Assembly: GCF_001311925.1 (NCBI RefSeq)
Contig: NZ_BBCG01000020.1
Coordinates: 1 to 64,000, forward strand
DNA from: Cellulosilyticum ruminicola JCM 14822
GTDB taxonomy: Bacteria > Bacillota > Clostridia > Lachnospirales > Cellulosilyticaceae
Direction of reading: 5' to 3'
Length of the DNA stretch: 64,000 bases
Below, piece after piece: positions 40,229 through 51,100 of the stretch (position 1 is its first letter; every line of letters begins with the position of its first letter). Both the position numbers and the translations under genes were made by a program. The notes beneath the pieces were generated by a model. That model ran no database searches. It worked only from the letters and a program-made list of their open reading frames with translations, and had not been told where the DNA came from.

Positions 40229-42725
40229 TCTCAATTTTGTCGCTTCCTGAATGAACTACCACTACTTGCATACATGCTTTTTGAATAGATTTATCTAATA
40301 AAATTTCTTTAATCTTATCAAATAATTGAAGACTATAAGCTTCTATAGCATGATCCGCTATTTCCCCTTGTCTATCAAGCATCATACTTTGTGATGGAAC
40401 ATTTGCACCTAATGCTGCATATACTTTATCTTCTATTAAATGATTGATACCACAAAATGCCACATAATAATTGGTCATTTCATTAGTTGCAGCCCTTGTT
40501 TCTAATGATTGTTCTTGCCAATTGATTGCCATTAATTGTACCTTTGCTGCTAATGAATTTTCATTTAATACACGTGATGTATAGCCCTTAATGCGTATAC
40601 ATACTTCACCAGCTTCATTGCATAAATCAATATCATGTTTTAATACTCTATCACTGGTACTATTATCTTTAATAACCGCCCACATGGTCTCATCAGCTGG
40701 CTTATATATTTCTAATGATTCCATTGCAAATGGTACCCTTGGTGTCTGCTGCCCCTCATCACTACTTATACCAAGTCCAATAATAGATTGTAGTGCCCCA
40801 TCTAATAAGCTAGGATGTAACACATATGTCTTATTTGTATCTACTAAACTTTCTGGTATGGCTATTTTAGCAAATGCCTCTCCCTTTCCTACATATACTT
40901 CTTGGATGCTTGTATATGTTATGCCATAGTTCATCTTCATTTTTCTGAATGCATCATAACATTGCTTATTAGAAATCAGTTGTGAACATCTTGCTTTTAA
41001 CTCATCAAAATTTCTAACCTCATTATTTACTTCTTGTATAACATTTGCTTTGCCTTGACTATGTATACTGTCATCTTCGGTATAGATTTCATATGAAAGT
41101 TCATTATCCTTATCTTCATATAAGGCAATGTTAACTTCTTTATTTGTATTTTGTACAGCAATAGGTTGGAACCAGCCCACATTACTTATTTTAATAGGTA
41201 CAAAATTCGTTAAATCATTTGTTGTAGCTTGCTGCACTGCTGCTCTTATCATTTCTAGATAAGCCACACCTGGTAAAACTTTATTACCATTTACTACATG
41301 ATCTCTTAAGAAGAACTCTTCACCATTAAAGACTGATGTATATCTTTGCTCTACAAGGTCTGAGGTATTTCTATGAAGTAATGGGTGTAATTGCTGACTG
41401 ATTACTACTCCTTGAGACATTACATTTTTTGCTTCTGCCCAATACACTTCTTTTTCAAATGGATAAGTTGGTAAGCTTACTTTATAAGGTATATTACTGC
41501 CAAATAATTGTGTGCTAGAAATTTTATAACCCATACAATAAAACTTAGCTAGTGCTTCTAATGCTTCATAATACTTATTGGCTACTTGTAAATCCAATCT
41601 CTTGATTAATGCTTCTATAGACTGTGTAATCGTTTCTTGTGGTGTGAAGTCTCTCTCAACGATTCCCTTAAATCCTTTAGCTGTATCTCTGTCATTACTA
41701 AAGTCTCTTAAAGCCTTTATAGCATCTTCCTTATTTTCTACTACAAATGCACATCTATGATTAAATTGGATTCTTCCATCCATTAATGTATAGCTAATCT
41801 CTGCTAATGATTGTTCATTAGGATGGTTTTCAATTAAATCTGCAAGCTCATTTGCTTTTCTTATTAAGGCTTGCTCCGTTTTAGCAGAAAATGCTAAGAG
41901 ATAAGCAGGGCACTGAATAGCTTGTACCATTTTATTTCTACTCTCACCATATTTTGAGTTACTCTTAACAACTACATGTACATTAGTACCACTCATTCCA
42001 AAGGCACTTACTGCCCCAATACGTTCTTGTTCTTCGCTATCTTCCCACTTGCTAGCCTTTGTATTAATATAAAATGGGCTATCTTCCCATTGAATATAAT
42101 CATTAGGCTCTTCACAATGAATACTAGGTGGAATAATTCCTTTCTTGATAGCCATAATCAAACTAATTAAACTTACAACCCCAGACGCAGCCAGTGCATG
42201 TCCCAAATTAGATTTAGTTGAAGTGATTGCACAGAACTTTGTATCCTTGGTATATTCTTCGAATGTATCAGCTAATGCATTGATTTCAATAGGATCTCCT
42301 AATCTGGTACCTGTGCCATGTGTCACGATATAACTAATATTACGTGGTGCTATTTTGAAATTATTGTATACCTCTTTTAATAACTTGCTTTGTGCATATC
42401 TACTTGGTGCTGTAATCCCATTGGTCTTACCATCATAATTAATACCACTTCCAATAATTGTGCCATAAATAGGATTATGATCTTTCTCAGCTTTTGATAA
42501 TTTCTTTAATATCACTACAGCCACTGCTTCTGCTGGCATCATACCATTTGCACGTTTATCAAAAGCATAGCAGTGTCCATCTTTAGCAATCATCCCTGAT
42601 TCAATCATGCTATTATAATTATCTGGTGTAACCATTAAATTAACACCTGCAACAATGGCCGTATCACATTCGCCGTTTCTAATGCTCATGCAAGCTTCGT
42701 GAACGCCTACAAGGCTGATGAACAC
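40221..42725 (-). CDS. PKS-B fragment: C-terminal part of KS4, linker, DH4, structural KR4
   Basis: KS4 resumes at LVGVHEACMSIRNGECDTAI directly after its active-site Cys. It has VTHGTGTRLGDP and KSNLGHALAASG. The linker ends at PTYPFEKEVYW. DH4 (about 41400-40560) is the only intact dehydratase in PKS-B: RDHVVNGNKVLPG fits HxxxGxxxxP, and SLLDGALQ supplies the Asp. The structural KR4 half follows. The break at the 5' end lies within ACSSGL: adding one G (near 42714) turns the observed SSAL-stop into SSGLVGVH. The 3' end is a one-G loss near 40230. Confidence 0.9.
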   Translation of the reverse strand: MFISLVGVHEACMSIRNGECDTAIVAGVNLMVTPDNYNSMIESGMIAKDGHCYAFDKRANGMMPAEAVAVVILKKLSKAEKDHNPIYGTIIGSGINYDGKTNGITAPSRYAQSKLLKEVYNNFKIAPRNISYIVTHGTGTRLGDPIEINALADTFEEYTKDTKFCAITSTKSNLGHALAASGVVSLISLIMAIKKGIIPPSIHCEEPNDYIQWEDSPFYINTKASKWEDSEEQERIGAVSAFGMSGTNVHVVVKSNSKYGESRNKMVQAIQCPAYLLAFSAKTEQALIRKANELADLIENHPNEQSLAEISYTLMDGRIQFNHRCAFVVENKEDAIKALRDFSNDRDTAKGFKGIVERDFTPQETITQSIEALIKRLDLQVANKYYEALEALAKFYCMGYKISSTQLFGSNIPYKVSLPTYPFEKEVYWAEAKNVMSQGVVISQQLHPLLHRNTSDLVEQRYTSVFNGEEFFLRDHVVNGNKVLPGVAYLEMIRAAVQQATTNDLTNFVPIKISNVGWFQPIAVQNTNKEVNIALYEDKDNELSYEIYTEDDSIHSQGKANVIQEVNNEVRNFDELKARCSQLISNKQCYDAFRKMKMNYGITYTSIQEVYVGKGEAFAKIAIPESLVDTNKTYVLHPSLLDGALQSIIGLGISSDEGQQTPRVPFAMESLEIYKPADETMWAVIKDNSTSDRVLKHDIDLCNEAGEVCIRIKGYTSRVLNENSLAAKVQLMAINWQEQSLETRAATNEMTNYYVAFCGINHLIEDKVYAALGANVPSQSMMLDRQGEIADHAIEAYSLQLFDKIKEILLDKSIQKACMQVVVVHSGSDKIETA

Positions 42726-45700
42726 GCTGTATTAATGGCCATGTTTGGTCCATCTAAATTTAATAAGTATGAGATTCTAGAGGCTAATACAGCATTACTA
42801 TTGGCTGTTATATTGGCTTTGTAATCTAATAAAGATTTATAATCGCCATCTTCTGTACCTACAAACATACCGATCTTTTCATCTTTGAGATTATCACTGC
42901 CATAGCCTGCATCTTCTAATGCTTTCCACGTTTCTTGTAATAGTAAGCGCTGCCTTGGATCCATGTCTTCTGCTTCTCTTGGTGATATACCAAAGAAGAG
43001 TGGATCAAATTCTGCGATACCTGGTACAACCCCTAATCGATATTTATAATTATTTTGTTTTTGATGCCACCATTCTTGACGTTCTTTAGGCATCTCTTTA
43101 ATAACTTCTCTGCCCTCTTCTAAGATGCTCCATAATTCTTCAACATTATAAGCATCTGGGAATCTTCCGCTAATACCAATAATGGCAATATCCTCTGTAC
43201 TTCTTCCACTACCTCTTACAATAGGTACTTGGCGAATCCTTTTACCTTTAACATCATGAGAAGTTTCTTCTACTGTGACTTCCTCAGTTTCTTCAACAGC
43301 TTCACTTTTTTCTTCTTCATGATAAAATGACTCAAGTTTTTCCTTATATTTTTTACTCAAATATTCACTTAGTTTTTCTACTGTTGGATAGGCAAAAAAG
43401 ATATCTGGTGTAATCTCAAATTCATAATAATTACTCATAACATATGAAAGTTCTGTTAAGCTAATGGAATCAAATCCAAATTCATCTAAACTTACATTAA
43501 GGTAAATCTTTTCCTTAGGGACATTTAATACTTGAACAATCATATCTTTTAAATCTAATTGGATATTCTTTACAAGATCTAGACCTTTTTTCTTGGTTCT
43601 TTTAGCTTTACTTATTTTTTGAATAGGTTTCTTCTTTAACACTGGAGCTGTGGTCGTCTCATTGATTTTTAAGAATCTATAAACCCTTTCCTTTTCACCG
43701 ATAATGACTAGGTGCTGCCCTGTAGGTTGTCTCAAAAATTCATCAAATAAAACAGTTCCCTGCTTTGCCTCTATAAAACATTGTCCACTAGATTTTAAAT
43801 ACATCTGTGTACTATTTTGGTCTGCAAATCCCATGCCTTCACTTTTCCAAAGTGGCCAGTTAATAACGTATCTTGGTTTATCTTTAAACTGCTCCGCATA
43901 ACTCATTAAGAAACGATTACCTACTGAATAATCACAGTTAGCAAAATCACCTATGATTGCTGCACTTGATGAAAAATAACAAATAAAATCTAATGCTTCA
44001 TCTTTACATGCTTCTTCTAGCGTTAATGTTCCCTGAATTTTTGATGCTATAATATTTTCATATTCTGTAAAATCTTTTTCTAATATATTTTTTGTACTCT
44101 CCATACCTGCAGCATGAATAATACCATTAATATGACCAAATTGTTCTTTGGTAACCCTTATAACTTCTTTCATCTGCTCAATATTACATACATCAGCTTG
44201 TAAATGAATGACCTCTGCTCCCTGCATCTGCAACTTTCTGACACGCTCATCATATATCTCTTTTTTACTACGGCTTACTAATACTAATTTAGCTTGATAC
44301 TTACTAATTAAATAGTTGGAGAATATAACACCTAATCCCCCAGTACCACCTGTAATAATATAAACGCCATTTTGCTTTAATGTGCTTTTTTCATTAGGTA
44401 CTAACTTCACTTCTTGAATTTTGCGCACCTGTCTAAGACCATTTTCATAGCATGCCGTTTCACTTTGTGCATTTATAGCTTCTTGCCATACCTTTTCCGC
44501 AAAGTTTGTATCTGTATTTTGGGTCTCGTCTATACATACTAAACTGAAACATGTATTAGGCATCACCATACCCATTGATTTTTGTATTCCTATCCATGAC
44601 TCTACATAACAACGGGTTAATCGATCTTTATAAGTAGCAGCTATTAATAGCTTTTTAGGTTTGATTTCATTTTTATTAAGCTCCTGTATGAGAGTAAAAA
44701 TTTCTCTAGAACTTGCCATATAATCATTTTTTTCTAAAGGCTCTAAATATAAAGTACCATCTATATCTGCAACTTGTTCATTTTGCAATTCAAACTTATT
44801 ACCAAATACAAGTTTAGTTTCAGGAGATACTTCATTGATAAATGCTGTGAACTGATTTTGTCTTTCTGTATCTGATAAAAATACCAATAATTTCTTAAAA
44901 CTAAGGCTTCCCTGTTTCAGCTTTTCTTGGCACCATTTTTCTTCAAATATCATTTCCTCATATACTTTTGCCTCTTGGACTCCTAGAGCTTCTTGTATGC
45001 ATTGTAAGTCTTCTATTTGAAGTGTGACATTCCCTTCTTCATCACAAATGCCTACGTTTATATGCTGAATATCCTGACATTTTTCAACATAAATTACTCC
45101 CCAGTTCCATTCATCAACAGTTTCTACACTTAAATTACTCATTTTTAAATTCTTATTACACGCAGTGCCTAAATATTGACTGACTACTTCTATACATGCT
45201 GATAACTTAATTGGGTCAATCACTAGTTGCTTGCCATATTCCTGATTTGTATCATTTGTAGCTTTAAATTTAATTACTAATTGAGTTTCTGAGTCATCTT
45301 GATATTTATAAATCTTTTCAATACCATCTGGTAACTGTACATCAGAAATTTCTTCACATGCTGCTACTATTTGTTCCCATTGCAACGTTTTCATTGTAGG
45401 TGCTTCATAAGTTATTTTTCCTTCCCCACTTACAATAAGTTCTCTACTTGCTTTAGACTGTCCATATACTTCCCATTCGATTTCTTGATGCTCATTAGGA
45501 TATAATGCAATATTTACTTGCTGTAATACTTCATCTACTAAGATTGCATCATACCAAAGAACATCTTTAATCTGAAATGGTCTAAATTCCGTTTCTTCTA
45601 ATGATACTTGCGCTGCTACTCTTGCCATCTCAAGATACGTTAGTTCATTAAGCTTATGATCTTTTACATATGTAGTATTTTCCTTAAACTTACTACAAAA

Positions 45701-46276
45701 ACATTGGCGTTTTAAATTTGATATATTCTCATGAACTAATGGGTGGATTAATTCCTTTTCTACATCTTTTTGCTGTGCAACAATCTTCTCTGGTGCCCAA
45801 TATTTCTCTCTAGCAAATGGATAGGTTGGCAGACTAATAAATTCAGTTTTTATGCCCTCCTCTTCATAAAGCTGAGCCCAATCTATATCAATGCCTTTTA
45901 CCCAAAGTTCTAAAACCTTTTCATACTTTTTATGAAGCATGAGATTATTAATCGCACTCTTTAATTCATCTTCTTTTCCTAGACTTACAAAAAAGTCATT
46001 TTCTTCTGCACTGTTGCCACTATATATATCAGGTCCATCTTCTTGACCTGATATATATGCTTTTAACTTCTCTTGTAACTCTTGCATTGAATTAACTAGG
46101 AATGCTGCTCTATATTCCATATGTTCACGCCCTATTTGAAGGGTGTAACAAATGTTCATTAAATCACTGTCTGTAAGTTTTTGTTTCTCAATAGCCACTT
46201 CTAAGTTTTGGACTTGTTTATATAATTGTTCTTTATTTTTAGCAGATAAAACTACTACTAATTGTGTGATCATCAA
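42707..46276 (-). CDS. PKS-B fragment: module 3 linker, degenerate DH3, KR3, ACP3, N-terminal KS4
   Basis: About 1,189 residues. It starts with the linker after KS3 (VVVLSAKNKEQL, YTLQIGREHMEYR, PTYPFAREKYW). DH3 has a shortened motif (VKDHKLNELTYLEM): the His may remain but the Gly/Pro segment is missing, and the second-half Asp is Ser (DPIKLSACIE). KR3 is complete: TGGTGGLG, YFSSSAAIIG, CDYSVGN. ACP3 has DEFGFDSISL near 43465. KS4 begins at EDIAIIGISGRFP near 43200 and stops falsely just past its Cys (NTACSSAL). The listed start is TTG; an ATG follows one codon later with GGGGAG a few bases upstream, so independent initiation is possible, though a protein starting in this linker would be odd. 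Confidence 0.88.
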   Translation of the reverse strand: MMITQLVVVLSAKNKEQLYKQVQNLEVAIEKQKLTDSDLMNICYTLQIGREHMEYRAAFLVNSMQELQEKLKAYISGQEDGPDIYSGNSAEENDFFVSLGKEDELKSAINNLMLHKKYEKVLELWVKGIDIDWAQLYEEEGIKTEFISLPTYPFAREKYWAPEKIVAQQKDVEKELIHPLVHENISNLKRQCFCSKFKENTTYVKDHKLNELTYLEMARVAAQVSLEETEFRPFQIKDVLWYDAILVDEVLQQVNIALYPNEHQEIEWEVYGQSKASRELIVSGEGKITYEAPTMKTLQWEQIVAACEEISDVQLPDGIEKIYKYQDDSETQLVIKFKATNDTNQEYGKQLVIDPIKLSACIEVVSQYLGTACNKNLKMSNLSVETVDEWNWGVIYVEKCQDIQHINVGICDEEGNVTLQIEDLQCIQEALGVQEAKVYEEMIFEEKWCQEKLKQGSLSFKKLLVFLSDTERQNQFTAFINEVSPETKLVFGNKFELQNEQVADIDGTLYLEPLEKNDYMASSREIFTLIQELNKNEIKPKKLLIAATYKDRLTRCYVESWIGIQKSMGMVMPNTCFSLVCIDETQNTDTNFAEKVWQEAINAQSETACYENGLRQVRKIQEVKLVPNEKSTLKQNGVYIITGGTGGLGVIFSNYLISKYQAKLVLVSRSKKEIYDERVRKLQMQGAEVIHLQADVCNIEQMKEVIRVTKEQFGHINGIIHAAGMESTKNILEKDFTEYENIIASKIQGTLTLEEACKDEALDFICYFSSSAAIIGDFANCDYSVGNRFLMSYAEQFKDKPRYVINWPLWKSEGMGFADQNSTQMYLKSSGQCFIEAKQGTVLFDEFLRQPTGQHLVIIGEKERVYRFLKINETTTAPVLKKKPIQKISKAKRTKKKGLDLVKNIQLDLKDMIVQVLNVPKEKIYLNVSLDEFGFDSISLTELSYVMSNYYEFEITPDIFFAYPTVEKLSEYLSKKYKEKLESFYHEEEKSEAVEETEEVTVEETSHDVKGKRIRQVPIVRGSGRSTEDIAIIGISGRFPDAYNVEELWSILEEGREVIKEMPKERQEWWHQKQNNYKYRLGVVPGIAEFDPLFFGISPREAEDMDPRQRLLLQETWKALEDAGYGSDNLKDEKIGMFVGTEDGDYKSLLDYKANITANSNAVLASRISYLLNLDGPNMAINTACSSAL

Positions 46277-46302
46277 AACTCCCCATCCTCTCCCTTTTAC
46301 TT

Positions 46303-47628
46303 TTAATTTTTGCCTTCTCTTATATACTCTCTGATAATTGCATGTGCATTAGCGCCTCCCGCTCCAAATGCTGATACACCTGCTATACGTGGATATTCTT
46401 TGCCTTCAATTATTGGTCTATTCCAATTAGAAAGTTCACGCTGTACATAGAATGGACTATTTTTGAAGTCTATTTTTGGATTTAATTCTTGGGCATGTAG
46501 TGAAGGTACTAATAATTTATGTTGCATTTGTAATACACATTTTACTACACCGACTATTCCAGCAGCCCCCTCTAGATGTCCTATATTAGATTTTGCAGAA
46601 CCAATTGCACAATATTGTCTTTCCTTGGTATCATTGCTATAAGCCTGTGTAAGTCCATTTATCTCAATTGGATCTCCAAGCTCAGTTCCTGTACCATGGG
46701 CTTCTACATAACTAATTGTTCTTGCACTAATTCCTGAACGATCTAATGCCTTACGTACTACATCTCTTTGGGCATTTGGATTAGGTACCGTATAACCATT
46801 TGTCTTACCACCATGATTAACAGCTGTTCCTTGTATAACCGCATAGATATGATCGCCATCAGCAATGGCCTTATCTAATGGTTTTAATAACATAGATACC
46901 ACACCTTCTCCAGGGACGAATCCATTTGCCCCCTTACCAAAGCTTTTACATCTTCCATCTATTGATAACATTCGTTTCTCACAAAATAGTACATATATAG
47001 ATGGATGTGTATATATATTTACACCACCTACAAGTGACATGTCACATTCCCCACGTCTTAAGTGTTCACATGCTTCATGTAATGCGGATAATGATGATGA
47101 ACACATTGTATCAATTGGTAAACTTGGTCCATGTAAATCTAAAACATAAGAAATTCTATTGGCTACAGAGCTAAATGATGTACTTAGATGTACATTTTGT
47201 CCTTGTCGCCATAAGTCTGGACTATAAAGCTCAAAACCTGTTCGTGTAATACCTATAAATACACCGACATTTCCCTTATATTTCTTACTAATTCTTTCCT
47301 TTGTATATCCTGAATCCTCTAATGTCGCCCAGCATTCTTGTAACATGAGTCGTTCTTGAGGGTCCATATTCATAGCTTCTCTTGGAGAAATCTTAAAGAA
47401 TAAAGGATCAAATTCTTCAAAGCCATCAATGAATCCCCCCCATTTACAGTAGCTCCTTCTCTGCTCAATGGCTTGTTTTATATCATTTACATAGAATCCA
47501 TCTAATGACCATCTCTTCTTAGGAATCTCAACAATGCTATCTTTACCAGCTTTTAAGTTCTCCCAAAACTCATTGATATTGTGTGCCTGTGGGAAGCGTC
47601 CACTTATACCAATGATGGCTATTGGCAT
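46303..47628 (-). CDS. PKS-B fragment: KS3
   Basis: A single complete KS domain of about 440 residues: AIIGISGRFPQAHN, Cys in IDTMCSSSLSALH near 47100, EAHGTGTELGDP, KSNIGHLEGAAG and FGAGGANAHAIIREY. It belongs to the TMCSSSL type that follows ACPs with YGIDS. The frame upstream is open (KAWHKVNQSYKQAQDM), so the first Met is not a true start. It ends 26 bp before the next fragment. The stop at 46303 may be another frame slip or a genuine end (see findings). Confidence 0.88.
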   Translation of the reverse strand: MPIAIIGISGRFPQAHNINEFWENLKAGKDSIVEIPKKRWSLDGFYVNDIKQAIEQRRSYCKWGGFIDGFEEFDPLFFKISPREAMNMDPQERLMLQECWATLEDSGYTKERISKKYKGNVGVFIGITRTGFELYSPDLWRQGQNVHLSTSFSSVANRISYVLDLHGPSLPIDTMCSSSLSALHEACEHLRRGECDMSLVGGVNIYTHPSIYVLFCEKRMLSIDGRCKSFGKGANGFVPGEGVVSMLLKPLDKAIADGDHIYAVIQGTAVNHGGKTNGYTVPNPNAQRDVVRKALDRSGISARTISYVEAHGTGTELGDPIEINGLTQAYSNDTKERQYCAIGSAKSNIGHLEGAAGIVGVVKCVLQMQHKLLVPSLHAQELNPKIDFKNSPFYVQRELSNWNRPIIEGKEYPRIAGVSAFGAGGANAHAIIREYIREGKN

Positions 47629-48146
47629 ATCTTGTGCTTGTTTATAACTCTGATTAACTTTATGCCATGCTTTCTTAACTGATGTGTCGCCTGTTTCTTA
47701 TTTTGTATAGTTGCTTCTACTACTTGCTCTTTCTTAGACGTTTCCTTAGTAGTCTTCATATTAAATAACTCGAGTAACTTGTTCCTTTGTGTACTTACTA
47801 AGTACTGAGCTAATTCATTAACACTCTGATATTCAAAGAATGTGGTACTTGTAATACCATCAAATATTTTTTCAAAAGCATAAGTTAAATACTCAACAGC
47901 TATAGAATCTATACCATACTTCTCTAATCCAACATAAGTTTCAATTTGTTTATATGGGATTTTCAATGTATCTCCCACTAATTTCTTCACATAGCTTATT
48001 GTCTTTTCTAATAAAAGATTATCTATTTCACTGCTTGTTTCTAATGCGGCCTCTTCTACTAATTTTGCCTTAGGCATTATCGTTTCTACTTGAGTTACTC
48101 TAGATGCCTCTTGAGTTTTTGTGCAATATCTCATTAAATACTCTGC
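47619..48146 (-). CDS. PKS-B fragment: second ACP of module 2 (ACP2b)
   Basis: The C-terminal helix of ACP2a (AEYLMRYCTKTQEA), a charged linker, then ACP2b with EKYGIDSIAVEYL (Ser site near 47920) and the typical end TTFFEYQSVNELAQYL. Two carrier domains thus sit in series at the end of module 2, which can raise throughput at that step. The 5' frame break near 48146 is explained by one lost G (GDM then AEYL). The 3' break near 47680 is another one-base loss, after which KKAWHKVNQSYK leads into KS3. Confidence 0.87.
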   Translation of the reverse strand, partial: AEYLMRYCTKTQEASRVTQVETIMPKAKLVEEAALETSSEIDNLLLEKTISYVKKLVGDTLKIPYKQIETYVGLEKYGIDSIAVEYLTYAFEKIFDGITSTTFFEYQSVNELAQYLVSTQRNKLLELFNMKTTKETSKKEQVVEATIQNKKQATHQLRKHGIKLIRVINKHKICQ

Positions 48147-51100
48147 ATATCCCCAATGGTGCGGTATTTAAGTAAAGCTTGCTGATCTACTTGACTAAAC
48201 CACTGACTTAACTTATCCGTTAACTGGTCTAACATATATGAATCAATAGCATATTCTTCTAAGTCCACATCTAACTCAATTTGACTTGCTGGAATATTAA
48301 TATAGCCTCCTATAATCTCTTTAAGTTGTAAGGCAATGTTTTCTCTTGCATTACAATCCTCTACACTCTCTACTTCCTCTTCCTGTAATTTGCTAGTACA
48401 TTCATAAGCCATTTGACATGCCTTAGTATCCATAAATCGCTCTAACTGCTGCATCGCCTCAGTAGGCATGACTGCTTCTATTCCTGATAATGCTAATTTG
48501 GTTTTAAATGTTTCTGGCATTGCTTGTCCTATTCCAATAGTTCCCCAGTATCCCCAGTTGATTGTTTTCACTTTGCACTGCCATAAACTATCAAGATACT
48601 CTGCATAAGCATCTTCAAATACACAGCCTGTTACATAGCCAGCTTGTCCTGCAAACTTATTAATCGCTGCAATAGATGAGAAATATAAGATAAAGTCTAA
48701 AGTCTCATCTTTAAATACCCTTGCAATATAAACGCTTGTATCGACTTTAATTTGTGTAATTGTTTTATAAAGCTGCTCATCCATATGTAATACACTCTTA
48801 TCTAATGCACCAACTGCTGAATGCACTACACCATTTACCCTTGGATAAATTTGCTTGATTTCTTTATAGGCAGCTTCCATTTCGTCTAAACAGGTGGCAT
48901 CAGCTGAGATATAATGGATCTTTGGTCCTAATGCACTTAAGCGTGTTATCTTTTCTCTGATTTGATCATTTAACTTTCTGCGTCCTATCCATATAATTTG
49001 TGCCTGATAAGTACGAATCATATACTCGCTCCATACTTCTCCTACACCACCTGCACCGCCAATCACTACATAAACGCCATTTTTACAATAAGCTTTTCGA
49101 TCACTTGTCATGTTCTCTAACTTAACTTCCTTAAATACTTTCTTATATGCCTGTTTATTACGATATGCCACTAATTCTTCCTGTGACATATTGATTGCAT
49201 TATAAGAAGCATCATCAGTATCTATTACGTTTATATGCCAGTGTGGTATTTCCTTATCTATAACTTGAGCTAAGCCATGAAGCCCTGAATGTGTTGGGTT
49301 AAACCAATCGCTCTCTAATACTTTTTGTGTACTATACGTTACAATCGTTAGCTCTAATGGTTGATGATGATAACCTAACTGCATTAAGGCTTTTGTTAGT
49401 CTAAATAAGAATAATGTACCCTTTTCTTGCTGCTTAACGATTTGTGTACTTACGCTATCTCTTAAATGCTCACGACTTACAAACCATATAATATGCTGGA
49501 TTGCATTGCATTTTTGTAGCTGAAGTGCTAAATCATCAATGCTACTTGTGGTATAATCTACATCCCATATCTGCATCTTTTGGCTTAGTAGATTCATAGG
49601 TATATCACATGTTTGTCCGATTACTAATGCATTTTCTAAATTAAGCTTTGTACCCTTTGTATCAATCTTTGTCCATTGTGGCATTAATAGTTTGCTAATT
49701 TTCTTATAGTTACTACTTTCCTTGATTTGCTCAAGCTTTGTATAATGATAGCCACTTAATCTCAAATAAGGTGCGCCATCTTGACCAAATAAGCTTATAT
49801 TCACACTATGAGAATCTATATGATTGATGTAAATCCAAACTTCATTTGAACTTATCATGCTTATATCACATGCATCTATACTAATTGTTTTTACCTTATC
49901 CTGCTCAAAATAATTTACTAGCGCAAATGCCTGTTTTAGAATGCTTGGTTTGATTTGTAATGCCTCTTCCTGAGTATCTTGTCCTGCATATTCTACTTTT
50001 CCTAAAATGCTTGATGGCCCTTTATACACCTTGGTCATACCCAAGACTTCTGTATTGACTTCTTGCGTGCATTGTTCTTTTAACTTTGTTAAATCCTCAT
50101 ATCCAATCTCTTCACTAGAAACTATCTGTGCATTTCCCTGGCAATATACTTTTTGCTCTAACTGATCATATATATTAAATGCAAGCTCGTCTTCATCACT
50201 TGCCTGTAATTCTATCTGAATATCTAATGCACCATTCTTTAGCTCCAAGTCTTCTAAAACTTTTATATCTTTGATTAAAATCTGCTGATTATTATCTAGC
50301 TCATCTCTTAATGCATCCTTTACTGCGAAGTTTATCATTTCTAAATAAGCAATCATGCTATGAGATTTTTCTTGACCTATTATTTGTTGTAATACCTGAT
50401 TATCTTTCTTGAATCTTGCCTTGTAACATTGTTTCATTAATGTAGATTGATTGCTATGTACTAGTGGGTGCAATTGTCTTTCTTCTCGTACCTGCTCTTT
50501 TTGTTCAAACCAATAGTTTTCTCTTAAAAATACATAGGTTGGTATATGTAAACGTCTAACAGCATACTGATCAAATAATTTATCCCCATTAATTTCATAG
50601 CCTTCACCATATAATCGTGCTAGGCGGCATAATGCTTCTTTGCAACTGTCTTCTTCTAAAGAAATTTCCTCTACTAATTGATTAATTTCTCTTTGGGTAG
50701 AAGCTTTCAAATCCATACTTTGTTTTGATTTGACTAGTGTATCCGCCTTTATACTTCTTCTATTGGTAAGCATTTCTATTGCTTGTTTCACACTGTTTGC
50801 CACAATAGCATAACGATAGGTAAAGTGCATTCTACCTTCTAATAAAGAATAACTCAAACTTGCAAGGTCAAGTGCTTCATTATCTTTCATAAAGGTTATA
50901 ATATTTTCAATGTTTTGTTCTAATACCGCTTCATCCTTTGCTGAAAATACTAATAGTGCATAAGCTAGATTTGAATTTGATGTTTCTTTAGGCTGTATAT
51001 AGTTTTTAGCCACAACATGGGCATTTGTACCGCTCATACCAAATGCACTTACTGCACCTATCCTTTGATTATTTGTCCATGCTTTGCGTTGTCTATTTAA

